A stretch of 64,000 nucleotides of DNA from Rhizobium sp. Its GTDB lineage: Bacteria; Pseudomonadota; Alphaproteobacteria; Rhizobiales; Rhizobiaceae. Numbering within the stretch: the stretch's first letter is position 1; every line of letters begins with the position of its first letter. The position numbers and the translations under genes are program-made. The notes beneath the pieces are model-generated. The model had not been told where the DNA came from and searched no databases. It saw only the letters and a program-made list of their open reading frames with translations. Positions 16,505-24,995 of this stretch are shown in pieces. Location of the stretch: contig JAHHDR010000028.1 in NCBI GenBank assembly GCA_019739215.1, positions 62,001 through 126,000 on the forward strand. Direction: 5' to 3'.

Positions 16505-18634
16505 ATGACTGTATCGATCGATTTCGCGCGTTTGCCCAAGCGGCCGGTCCCGCTTGTCGTGCTCTCGCCCCGGCGGATCATCTCGGACGTCCTGTCCAAG
16601 GGATGGGTCGAGAGCGCGATTCCTTTTCTGGCATTCCTGTGCGTCGTCATCGGAATCCTCGTCACCACCGACGGCTATTTCGCGGCAGCGAACCTGCGCA
16701 ACCTCGCGCAATATGCCGCCGATGGCGGGCTGATCGTGCTTGCCCTGCTGATCGTGGTCGCGGTCGGCGGCATCGATCTCTCGGTCGGCTCGAACTTCGC
16801 CATGTCGGCCTTCGCAGCGCTCTATTGTTTTCATCTGCTTGAACTCCCGGTCCCGGCCGTGCTCGTCGCCAGCCTGCTGACCGGCGCCCTGATCGGCGTT
16901 GTCAACGGCGTGCTGGCCGGCCTGATCGGCTGCGGCGCGCTGCTCACCACGCTGGGCACCATGATCACCGTGCGCGGCCTCTACACGCTCGCCTCCCAGG
17001 CCAAGCTGGTGGAGATTTCCTCCAGCGCCCGCGCCGACGACCTGTGGGACTGGGTCGGCTTCGAGAAGGTCCTGAGCATGCCGGTCGGCTTCTGGGTCCT
17101 TCTCGCCGTCGCCACAGGCGTCTTCGTCATGTTCCGGCAGTTGCGCTTCGGCTGGCATGTGCTGGCGGTCGGCGGCAACCGCAAGGCGGCGCGGCATGGC
17201 GGCATCCATGTCAAGCTGACGATCTTCCTGGCCTATGTGCTGGCCGGCCTGATCGTCGGCCTCGCGGGCTTCCTGTTCGCCGCGCGGCAGAACAGCGTCG
17301 GCTCCGACACCGGCATCGGCATGGAATTCTTCGCGCTGACGGCGCTGGTGGTCGGCCTGGGCGGTTTCGTGCCCGGACGCGGCGCGGTGGTCTCGGCGCT
17401 GATCGGTTTCCTGACCGTCTATATTCTCAACAATGTGCTGATCAATGCCGGGCTGCGCGGCGATTTCGTGCAGTTCTCGATGGGCGCGATCCTCATCCTC
17501 ATCCTGGCGATCGACGTCCGCTTCCGCAAGAACCGGCACCGGCTGCTCGCCTCGACCTATCTCGACCCGGTGGCGGTCGAGACCGATCCGGTGCGAGGCA
17601 TGGCCGGCCTGATGCCGCACGAGACGGAACCCAGGCTCCGTCGCGCGGACCTGCTGGGCGCCGGCCAGATCGACGGCCCCGAAGACGTCCTGCTCGACCG
17701 CGAGGGCAATCTCTATTGCGGCACCAGGGATGGCCATATCATGCGGCTGGCGGCGGGCGACCTGTCCGATGTTCGCTCCCTGGCCAAGATCGGCGGCCGG
17801 CCGCTCGGCCTGGCGATGGATCGCGAGGGCCGCATCGTCGCCTGCGTCGCCGGCATGGGCCTCGTGCGGGTAACCATGGACGGAGCGGTCGAACTGCTGA
17901 CCGACCAGGCGGACCGCTCCGTCTTCAGCGTCCAGGACGACACCACCATCCGCATGGCCGACGACCTCGACATCGCACCAGATGGCACGATCTATTTCAC
18001 GGACGCCACCAAGCGTTACGATATCGGGAACTGGGGCCTCGACCTGCTGGAAGGCCGTCCGAACGGGCGCCTGCTGAGCTTCGACCCCCGCACCCGCAGG
18101 ACCCGCACCGTCTGCGACAACCTCGTCTTTCCCAACGGCGTGTGCCTGACCCATGACGGTCGCCACCTGCTCGTTGCCAGCACATGGGACTGCTCGATCC
18201 TCGCCTTCGACCTGGCCGACCTGAAGGCCGGGCCGCGCGTCTTCCTCGGCGGCCTGCCGGGCTATCCCGACAATATCAACCGCGCCTCGGACGGCGGCTA
18301 CTGGGTAGCACTTGCCGGCATGCGCAACCCGGTGATCGATCTTGCCATGAAGCACCCCGGCCTGCGCCGGCGGATGACGAAACGCGTGCCGCCGACGAAC
18401 TGGCTGTTCGGCAACCTCAATATCGGCGGCGTGCTGAAGATCGATGGCGGCGGCGGCATCGTCGACGCATTCTGGGATGCGCCCGATGGCCCGCTCTACA
18501 TGATCACGTCGATGCGGGAGCACCGGGGCGTCCTCTACCTTGGCGGTGTCACCAACGACAAGATCGGGCGGCTAACGCTTCCGGGCGCGGATCCCGACTG
18601 GACCGGTCCGGACAGCTATTGGGGGAAGGCATGA
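16505..18634 (+). CDS. ABC permease fused to a strictosidine-synthase-like six-bladed propeller
   Basis: About 709 aa, twice the size of an RbsC permease. Residues 1 to about 335 form an RbsC-like membrane permease (VAVGGIDLSVGS, later GLGGFVPGRGAVVSALIG). From about residue 360 to the end there is a SMP-30/strictosidine-synthase/APMAP-like beta-propeller, with MADDLDIAPDGTIYFTDA and GYPDNINRASDGGYWVALAG. Since RbsC C-termini face the cytoplasm, the propeller is probably cytoplasmic and could hydrolyse a lactone or ester as it enters. The reading frame is continuous. ATG 16505 has GGAACGGG upstream; an ATG at 16460 lacks a ribosome site. The stop overlaps the next propeller gene by 4 bases. 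Confidence 0.86.
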   Translation: MTVSIDFARLPKRPVPLVVLSPRRIISDVLSKGWVESAIPFLAFLCVVIGILVTTDGYFAAANLRNLAQYAADGGLIVLALLIVVAVGGIDLSVGSNFAMSAFAALYCFHLLELPVPAVLVASLLTGALIGVVNGVLAGLIGCGALLTTLGTMITVRGLYTLASQAKLVEISSSARADDLWDWVGFEKVLSMPVGFWVLLAVATGVFVMFRQLRFGWHVLAVGGNRKAARHGGIHVKLTIFLAYVLAGLIVGLAGFLFAARQNSVGSDTGIGMEFFALTALVVGLGGFVPGRGAVVSALIGFLTVYILNNVLINAGLRGDFVQFSMGAILILILAIDVRFRKNRHRLLASTYLDPVAVETDPVRGMAGLMPHETEPRLRRADLLGAGQIDGPEDVLLDREGNLYCGTRDGHIMRLAAGDLSDVRSLAKIGGRPLGLAMDREGRIVACVAGMGLVRVTMDGAVELLTDQADRSVFSVQDDTTIRMADDLDIAPDGTIYFTDATKRYDIGNWGLDLLEGRPNGRLLSFDPRTRRTRTVCDNLVFPNGVCLTHDGRHLLVASTWDCSILAFDLADLKAGPRVFLGGLPGYPDNINRASDGGYWVALAGMRNPVIDLAMKHPGLRRRMTKRVPPTNWLFGNLNIGGVLKIDGGGGIVDAFWDAPDGPLYMITSMREHRGVLYLGGVTNDKIGRLTLPGADPDWTGPDSYWGKA

Positions 18635-19674
18635 ATTTCTTCAGGCGCAAGCGTGCCGAGCCGCCGGTAATGACGCTCGAAGGCATCCTCGGCCCCAACA
18701 GCCGGCTGGACGAGGCCGCCGCAATCTCTGTCGCCGGTCCGGAGGCGATCACGGTCACGGCGGATGGCGAACTCCTGGTGTCCGCCGGGCGGATGGTCCA
18801 TGCCCTGTCGCGTTGGGGCGAAGTGCTGCGGCCGTGGGGCCAGTTCGACCGCCCGGTGAGCGCTCTGGCGGCGAGCGAAGGTGGCCTGGTGGCCGTCGGG
18901 CTGTCAGGTGGCGGAATCTGCGTCCATGACATGTCCGGCCAGCCGCTCGACTGGGTCGTCCCCGCCGAAACCGTCCAAGCCGCCGACCTTCTCTTTGTCT
19001 CGGAAAGCGAACTCGCAGTCGTCGATCATGGCTACGGTCCCGAACGCGACGTCCTGTCGCTGGCGCCCTGGGATGACACGCGGCGCGGCAAGGTCTGGTC
19101 CGTCCCCCGCGAGGGAACCCACAGGGCGCTGGCGGGAGACCTGCACTGCCCGGCGGGCATCTGCCGCGACGGTGGCGGCGAGGTCATCGTCACCGAGATG
19201 GAGGCCGCCCGTGCCATCACGCTGTCCGGCGCCGTCCGCCGCGCCGGCTTTCCCGCCTATGTCGGCCGCATCCGCAAGATCGACGGCGGATACCTGCTCT
19301 GCGGTCTGTCGCGGCGCGATCCGTTGATCGAATTCCTCAAGACCGAGAAGGACTTCGTTGCCGAGATGAAGGCGACGATAGAGCCGCGGCACTGGATCTC
19401 TCCGCGCACGACGCCGGAATTCAGCCACGACTTCCCGATCGAACTCGGGGCCACGCGGCTGTTCGGCGCGGTCAAGCCGTGGGCGCCGTCGTTTTCCTAT
19501 GGCCTGCTCATCACGCTCGACGAGGACCTGATGCCTGTCGGCTCGGCGCAGTCGCGGGCCGACGGCCGCCGGCACGCGATCTGTGATGCGACCGTCTGGA
19601 ATGGGGACGTCATCGCGGTCAGCCGGGCAAGCGGCGAGATCCTCAATCTCGGACCGAAGGAGGGCGGCCGATGA
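18631..19674 (+). CDS. Beta-propeller protein (SMP-30/strictosidine-synthase-like), probable hydrolase
   Basis: 347 aa soluble protein with no signal peptide and repeated short beta-rich stretches of NHL/SMP-30 character, such as PEAITVTADGELLVSAG. Its residues 20-340 resemble the second domain of the upstream fusion protein only distantly. ATG 18631 overlaps the fusion gene stop (ATGA), and its stop overlaps the ATPase gene start, so it is embedded in the transporter operon. Family members include lactonases and paraoxonase-like enzymes, but I cannot confirm metal ligands, so the activity is unknown. Confidence 0.7.
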   Translation: MNFFRRKRAEPPVMTLEGILGPNSRLDEAAAISVAGPEAITVTADGELLVSAGRMVHALSRWGEVLRPWGQFDRPVSALAASEGGLVAVGLSGGGICVHDMSGQPLDWVVPAETVQAADLLFVSESELAVVDHGYGPERDVLSLAPWDDTRRGKVWSVPREGTHRALAGDLHCPAGICRDGGGEVIVTEMEAARAITLSGAVRRAGFPAYVGRIRKIDGGYLLCGLSRRDPLIEFLKTEKDFVAEMKATIEPRHWISPRTTPEFSHDFPIELGATRLFGAVKPWAPSFSYGLLITLDEDLMPVGSAQSRADGRRHAICDATVWNGDVIAVSRASGEILNLGPKEGGR

Positions 19675-21167
19675 GCGCCGGACCGGTTATCAGCCTCGAG
19701 AGTGCCACCAAGCGCTATGGCGGCATCGCCGCGCTCGATGGCGTCAGCTTCGATCTGCATGCGGGGGAAATCCACGCGCTGGCTGGCGAAAACGGTGCCG
19801 GCAAGTCGACCCTCTGCAAGTTGATCGCCGGGGTCGTCAAGCCGTCCGACGGGGTGATCCGGGTCGATGGTGAAGTCGTGACTTTCGCGGCGCCGAAGGA
19901 TGCGAGCCGCCGCGGCATTTCCATGGTCTACCAGGAGACCAGCCTGGTGCCGCAACTGACCGTTGCGCAGAACATCGTGCTTGGCCGCGAGAAGGCCTTC
20001 AATTCGGTGCGCAAGGTGCGCAATGCGGCCCGCCAGGTGTTGCAGAGGCTCAACTTCAATGTCGATCCGACGCAACTGGCGGGGTCGCTCTCGGCGGCCA
20101 AGCGGCAAATGGTCGAGATCGCGCGGGCTGTGCTCAACAATGCCCGTGTCATCATCCTCGACGAGCCGACCGCTGCGCTGACGCCTGAGGAAACCGAACA
20201 CCTCTTCGAACTGATGAAGTCGCTGAAGACGCGCGGTGTGGCGATGATCTTCATCTCGCATGCGCTCGAGGAAGCGCTGACCTATGCCGACCGGATCTCC
20301 GTGCTGCGCAACGGCCAGCTCGTCGTCACCGGCCCTGCCGCGGATTTCGACCGGCCGCGTCTCATCCAGCACATGATCGGCGAGGATCTGTCCGGGCGCG
20401 AACCCGCCTCCGCGCAGGCCCGCAAGCCAGTATCGGCACTGCCGGTGCTGCGGGTCGAGAATGTCCGCATGGGCAGCATGGTCAACAACATGTCCTTCTC
20501 GGTCTTCCCCGGAGAGGTCACCGGCATTGCCGGCCTGATCGGCTCCGGCCGCAGCGAGGTCGCCAAGGTCATCATGGGCCACACCAAGCGCAATTTCGGC
20601 GGCGGGCGGATATGGTTCGACGGGCGGGAAGTTCGCTACACCCTGCCGGCCCATGCGGTGGCCGATGGCATTGCCTATGTCAGCGAGGATCGCAAGCTCG
20701 ACGGCTTTTTCGACACGATGAGCATCAGGCAGAATATCGAACTCGGCTGGCTCGCCAAGTTCGGGCGGGGCAGGTTCCTCGTTCCGTTCCGAAGCATGCG
20801 CGACATCGCCAGGACATGGGCGAAGCGGCTGTCGATCCGCAGCATCGGCGAGAGCCAGTCGGTCCTCCACCTCTCCGGCGGCAACCAGCAGAAGGTCGTG
20901 ATTGCACGGTCGCTGGTCCAGGAGCCGCGCCTGGTGATTTTCGACGAGCCGACCCGTGGCGTCGATGTCGGCGCGATTGCCGAGATCCGGCAGATCGTCC
21001 GCGACTTTGCGGAATCCGGCGCTGGTGTCATCCTCATCTCGTCCTATCTTCCGGAGATCCTCGATCTTTCCGATCGCATTCTGGTCGCCAAGGGTGGTAC
21101 GATCGCGGCGGAGTTTTCCCGCGAGGAGGCGACCGCCGCAAGAATTCTCAACGCGGCGATCCACTGA
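19671..21167 (+). CDS. Ribose-type ABC transporter ATP-binding protein with two ABC domains (RbsA-like)
   Basis: 498 aa with two tandem ABC cassettes. The first has Walker A GENGAGKST and Walker B IILDEPTAAL. The second has the degenerate Walker A GLIGSGRSE, signature LSGGNQQK and Walker B FDEPTRGVDVG. This is the RbsA pattern, where the second site has reduced activity. Start ATG 19671 overlaps the propeller gene stop by 4 bases. It energises the two-permease importer of this operon. Confidence 0.92.
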   Translation: MSAGPVISLESATKRYGGIAALDGVSFDLHAGEIHALAGENGAGKSTLCKLIAGVVKPSDGVIRVDGEVVTFAAPKDASRRGISMVYQETSLVPQLTVAQNIVLGREKAFNSVRKVRNAARQVLQRLNFNVDPTQLAGSLSAAKRQMVEIARAVLNNARVIILDEPTAALTPEETEHLFELMKSLKTRGVAMIFISHALEEALTYADRISVLRNGQLVVTGPAADFDRPRLIQHMIGEDLSGREPASAQARKPVSALPVLRVENVRMGSMVNNMSFSVFPGEVTGIAGLIGSGRSEVAKVIMGHTKRNFGGGRIWFDGREVRYTLPAHAVADGIAYVSEDRKLDGFFDTMSIRQNIELGWLAKFGRGRFLVPFRSMRDIARTWAKRLSIRSIGESQSVLHLSGGNQQKVVIARSLVQEPRLVIFDEPTRGVDVGAIAEIRQIVRDFAESGAGVILISSYLPEILDLSDRILVAKGGTIAAEFSREEATAARILNAAIH

Positions 21168-21197
21168 GGCGGGCAAGGAGTCGGGAGCCGCAGCCGG

Positions 21198-23129
21198 GTG
21201 TCGCAACAGATCCTGTCCGCCTTGTCGGACATCCTGGAGAAGGTGGCGCTTGGCGCACGCGAGGCCGAGATCGACGAGATGGTCGACAGGCTCGGCGACC
21301 AGGCGGGTACGGAGGAACATGTCCTCCTGACGGAAGCGCTCCGCCGCCAGGTGAACGCCGTGCGCGAGATCATCCGGGTGAATGCGCTGTCCGAGCGCGG
21401 TTTGGGTCTCCTGATCGAGACCACGCACGACCTGTCGAGCACGCTCGCCCTCCATGACCTCCTGAAGATCATCGTACGCCGCGCCCGCAGCCTGGTGGGC
21501 GCCAACATTGCCTGGGTGACCATCCTCGACGACGAGAGCGGTGTGTTCCGTACCGTGACGGCGGAGGGGCATCTGGCGCCGGCAACGGCGGAGATGACAA
21601 GTCGGGTCGATTTCGGCGCCGTCAGCCTGATCATGAATTCCAAGAGCTTTTTCGAGACCCAGGATTACCTGCAGGACACGCGGTTCCAGCATTCGCCGGA
21701 GCTCGATGCCATCTTCCGGGTCGAGAACATCGTCTCGCTTGCGGGCTTCCCCATTCTCTCCGAAGACAAGGTGCAGGGCTTTCTCTTCGTCGCCGACCGC
21801 TACAGTCGGCGGCTCAGCGGCCGCGAACTGTCGGTGCTCGGTTCCTTCGCGCTTCACGCCGGCGTCGCCATGCGCAACGCCAACGCGTTCCGGCTGCTGT
21901 CCGAAGCGCTCGGCGAGGCGCAGCGCAACCGCAGCGCCCTGATAGACCATATCCAGCGCGTCGAGGCCTCGGCCGAGGCGCATGACGAAATGACCTCGCT
22001 GCTGGCGACCGGCGCCGACATCGGCCTCTTTCTCCGGCGGATGGCGATCCAGATCGATGGCGCGGTGTTCCTGATGGACGACGAACTCACCGTGCGCGAG
22101 GAGTATATTTCCAGCGCCTACCGCGGCGAACTGGCCGGCGAGATCAAGGACGGCCGTTTCGACCGCGCGCCGATGATTGCGGCCAATGTCCAGTCACGCA
22201 ACACCGGGCGGTCGGTGGCGCTTGCCAACCGTGGCGGCGAGCAGTGCCGGATGATCGCGCTTCACGCCGGCACCGGCCGCGGCGACAGCCTCGTCATCAG
22301 CCACCGCGGCGAACTCGACGCGATCGAGATCCGCAATCTCGAGCGCAGCGCCGTGGCGCTCGCCATCGCCAAGCTCTGGAACGAGCGTCGCGAAACCGAA
22401 AAGCTGATCGCATCCTCCACGCTCCTGCGTCACCTGGTGCTGGTCACGCCGCCGGATGCCGCCACCGTCTCGGCGATCCGTGACAGGCTGAGTCTGGCGG
22501 CGGACACTCCGGTCGTTCTGGCGCTCGTCGTGATGTCCGGCCTCGACCGGCCCTCGCAGACAACACGTGTTCGAGAGTGTGCCGCGCGGGCCAACCTGCT
22601 CGTCGACCTCTTCGAGGACAGCTATCTCGCCATCGGACCCGAGCCGGCGATCCGCGATTTCCTGCACAACCTCCAGAAGGCGAGGGACGGCTGGGAGACC
22701 GGCGGCATCGTCTCCGAACCGTTCCCCGACCTCGCGGACGCGCCGGCCCATCTCGGCCGGATGAACCGGGCGCTGGCGGTGCTGAGAAACATGAAACAAC
22801 TCGATCGCTTCGTCAGCCAGTCGGAGGTGAATGTCTTTGCGAGGCTTTTCGAGGCCGGCGATGCGCGCCGCATTGCGGGCTATCTCCAGGACCTGCTGGG
22901 GCCGATCGACCGGGCCTTTCCAAAGCAGCAGGCGACGCTCAAGCAGACGTTGCTGTGCTATTTCGATCGCCAGCACAATCTGAGCCGTACCGCTGACGCG
23001 CTGGGGGTGCATGTCAACACCATCCGGCAGCGGCTCGATGCGCTCCGCGATGCGCTCGGCGGCTGGGACGATCCGGTGAAGGCGCTCGAGCTGCACCTTG
23101 CCCTGCGGCTTGAGACCATACTCGGCTAG
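21198..23129 (+). CDS. GAF-domain PucR/CdaR-type transcriptional regulator
   Basis: 643 aa. A GAF domain (about residues 70-235) follows a helical N-terminus, a linker of about 350 residues comes next, and a C-terminal PucR-type helix-turn-helix (about 580-630; LSRTADALGVHVNTIRQRL) ends it. Such proteins sense a small molecule and activate catabolic genes. The start is GTG 21198 with a CGGGAG-like site. It is the last gene of the operon, 30 bases after the ATPase gene, rather than divergent from it. It is convergent with the metallo-hydrolase gene. Confidence 0.82.
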   Translation: MSQQILSALSDILEKVALGAREAEIDEMVDRLGDQAGTEEHVLLTEALRRQVNAVREIIRVNALSERGLGLLIETTHDLSSTLALHDLLKIIVRRARSLVGANIAWVTILDDESGVFRTVTAEGHLAPATAEMTSRVDFGAVSLIMNSKSFFETQDYLQDTRFQHSPELDAIFRVENIVSLAGFPILSEDKVQGFLFVADRYSRRLSGRELSVLGSFALHAGVAMRNANAFRLLSEALGEAQRNRSALIDHIQRVEASAEAHDEMTSLLATGADIGLFLRRMAIQIDGAVFLMDDELTVREEYISSAYRGELAGEIKDGRFDRAPMIAANVQSRNTGRSVALANRGGEQCRMIALHAGTGRGDSLVISHRGELDAIEIRNLERSAVALAIAKLWNERRETEKLIASSTLLRHLVLVTPPDAATVSAIRDRLSLAADTPVVLALVVMSGLDRPSQTTRVRECAARANLLVDLFEDSYLAIGPEPAIRDFLHNLQKARDGWETGGIVSEPFPDLADAPAHLGRMNRALAVLRNMKQLDRFVSQSEVNVFARLFEAGDARRIAGYLQDLLGPIDRAFPKQQATLKQTLLCYFDRQHNLSRTADALGVHVNTIRQRLDALRDALGGWDDPVKALELHLALRLETILG

Positions 23130-23161
23130 GTCAGGGAGGCCCGGCTCAGGAGGGCCGGCGC

Positions 23162-23992
23162 CTACGACGCCTTGACGATCCTGAAGCCCTCGATCTCCTT
23201 GACGACAGGCAGGTGCGCCCAGCGGTCGTTGTCATGCATCATGATCAGCCGCGAGAAGTCGCCGGCGATCTCGCCGCTGATTCGGTCCATCGTCTCGAGC
23301 TGCTTCCAGATGCTGCCGACGCCATTGTTGAGCGGCGCATAGACGCCGTCATGGTTGTGCCCCGTGAGATTGAGCTTCGAGTAGATGCAGTCGCCGGCGG
23401 CGACCAGCCGGCCGCGGGCGGTCTCGATCAGCACGAACTGCTGGCCCAGCGTATGGCCCTCGCCGAGCCGGACATGGATGCCGGGCACGACATTGTCCCT
23501 GTCGCCATCCACCAGCACGAGGCGATGCTCCACTGCCGCGTCGAAGGCCGAGCGCATGTCGTCGGGATTGATGATCGCGGTGAGGAAGCCGTATTGTGGC
23601 GGCAGCGCCATCGCCTCGTTCCAGGAGAGCCATTCCTTCTTCTGGATGAAGATGCGGGCATTCCTGAAGGCCGAGATCGAGCCCATGTGGTCGAAATGGG
23701 CATGGCTGAGGACGATGTCAGTGACGTCGTCGGCATTGACGCCCATCTCTTCCAGCATGCGCACCGGCGAGATCCAGTAGGGGATGCCGAACTTCTTCGA
23801 GAATTCCGCGCCGCTGCCCTCGTTGAGGAAGCCGGTATCAACCAGCACGTTGCGTTCGCCGTTCTGCGCCAGCACGAAGCCGAAGGGCAGGTCGAGCACC
23901 TTGGTGACCGGCGCGCCGTTGACGAGGTCGATCAGAGGCTGGTCCTTGGACCGGGCGAACTCGATGACATGGACGTCCCAATGATCAGACAT
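23162..23992 (-). CDS. Metallo-beta-lactamase-fold hydrolase (N-acyl-homoserine lactonase-like family)
   Basis: 276 aa MBL-fold protein. The zinc motif SHAHFDH gives ligands H97, H99, D101 and H102, and further His/Asp residues occur in GEGHT and AAGDC. The sequence resembles the lactonase-like group of the family. It is the last gene of the operon running from 27504, 9 bases after the permease gene, so it probably acts on the imported compound, for example opening a lactone. Quorum quenching is possible but less likely given the importer context. Confidence 0.8.
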   Translation of the reverse strand: MSDHWDVHVIEFARSKDQPLIDLVNGAPVTKVLDLPFGFVLAQNGERNVLVDTGFLNEGSGAEFSKKFGIPYWISPVRMLEEMGVNADDVTDIVLSHAHFDHMGSISAFRNARIFIQKKEWLSWNEAMALPPQYGFLTAIINPDDMRSAFDAAVEHRLVLVDGDRDNVVPGIHVRLGEGHTLGQQFVLIETARGRLVAAGDCIYSKLNLTGHNHDGVYAPLNNGVGSIWKQLETMDRISGEIAGDFSRLIMMHDNDRWAHLPVVKEIEGFRIVKAS

Positions 23993-24001
23993 GATCCGTT
24001 C

Positions 24002-24994
24002 CTATCGCTGCGAGAGGATGCGGCCGAGGCTCGATAGGCCGACGGCGATGATGAGGATGGCGCCCTGGAAGATATATTGCGAGTAGGTGGGGGCACCGAA
24101 AATGTTCAGGCCGTTGAAGCCGAAGGCGATGATCAGGGCGCCGATGAAGGTGCCGAACACATGGAACTCACCGTCGCGCAGCGTCGCCGAGCCGAGGAAG
24201 ACGGCGGCGAAGGCCGTAAGCAGATAGGGGTCGGCGGCGCTTGTCGTGCCTGAGCCGAGCCGGGAGGCGAGCAGGATGCCTGTCAGCGCCGCGCACATGC
24301 CGGACACGACGAAGCCGAGGATCTTGATGCGGTCGACATTGATGCCGGCGAGCCTTGCTGCGGCCGGATTGCCGCCGACAGCCTGGATTTCCTGTCCGAG
24401 CGCGGTGCGCTCGACGAGAAGCCAGAGGCCGCCGAGCACGAGGACCATGATGATGATATTGTTGGGGATTCCGAACAGCCAGCGACCGAGCGAGACCTGC
24501 AGGAAGGCTTCGGGCACGCCCGACGTGATCGGCACGCCGGCGGAATAGGCGAAGGAGAGGCCGGTGAGGATCGTGCCGACACCAAGCGTGGCGATGACGG
24601 AATTGACCTTCACCTTGGTGACGATCAGGCCGTTGACGAGACCGATCACGCCGCCGAGCGCGACCACGATCAGGATCGCCACCGGAATCGGCAGCTGGTT
24701 GGAGACGATGAGGCCGGTGACCAGCACCCCGTGCAGCGAGGCGGCAAAGCCGATCGACAGGTCGAGTTCGCCGACGATCACGGCCAGCGTCAGCCCGCCG
24801 GCGATGATCATGGCGAGCGAGGCCTGGTTCAACACGTTTGTGAAATTGTAGACCGTGGGGAAGGCGCGCGGCGACAGGATCGAAAAGGCCACGATCATGG
24901 CCAGCAGGCCGATGATCGTGGCATAGCGGGCGAAGGTGCCGAGGGCGGCCTTCGCTCCGGGGGAAAGCCTGCGGGCGGTGGCGAAATCGGTCAT
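24002..24994 (-). CDS. Ribose-type ABC transporter permease (RbsC-like)
   Basis: 330 aa membrane permease with RbsC landmarks (ELDLSIGFAAS, GLVNGLIVTKVKVNSVIATL). ATG 24994 has AAAGGACTTGAG upstream and lies one base after the ATPase gene stop. It pairs with the frameshifted double ATPase gene at 24996-26541 and the binding protein at 26563-27504. If the ATPase frameshift were real, this permease would lack its motor. Confidence 0.9.
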   Translation of the reverse strand: MTDFATARRLSPGAKAALGTFARYATIIGLLAMIVAFSILSPRAFPTVYNFTNVLNQASLAMIIAGGLTLAVIVGELDLSIGFAASLHGVLVTGLIVSNQLPIPVAILIVVALGGVIGLVNGLIVTKVKVNSVIATLGVGTILTGLSFAYSAGVPITSGVPEAFLQVSLGRWLFGIPNNIIIMVLVLGGLWLLVERTALGQEIQAVGGNPAAARLAGINVDRIKILGFVVSGMCAALTGILLASRLGSGTTSAADPYLLTAFAAVFLGSATLRDGEFHVFGTFIGALIIAFGFNGLNIFGAPTYSQYIFQGAILIIAVGLSSLGRILSQR

Positions 24995-24995
24995 C

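Noticed and set aside
16400..18523. 707-aa open frame on the minus strand
   Set aside because: Opposite strand of the permease-propeller fusion gene; composition typical of a shadow frame.
19497..21983. 828-aa open frame on the minus strand
   Set aside because: Opposite of the double ATPase and PucR genes; no family feature.
23130..23161. Possible terminator stem between PucR and MBL genes
   Set aside because: Only a 5-bp CCGGC/GCCGG stem and no U tract; not better than chance in GC-rich DNA.
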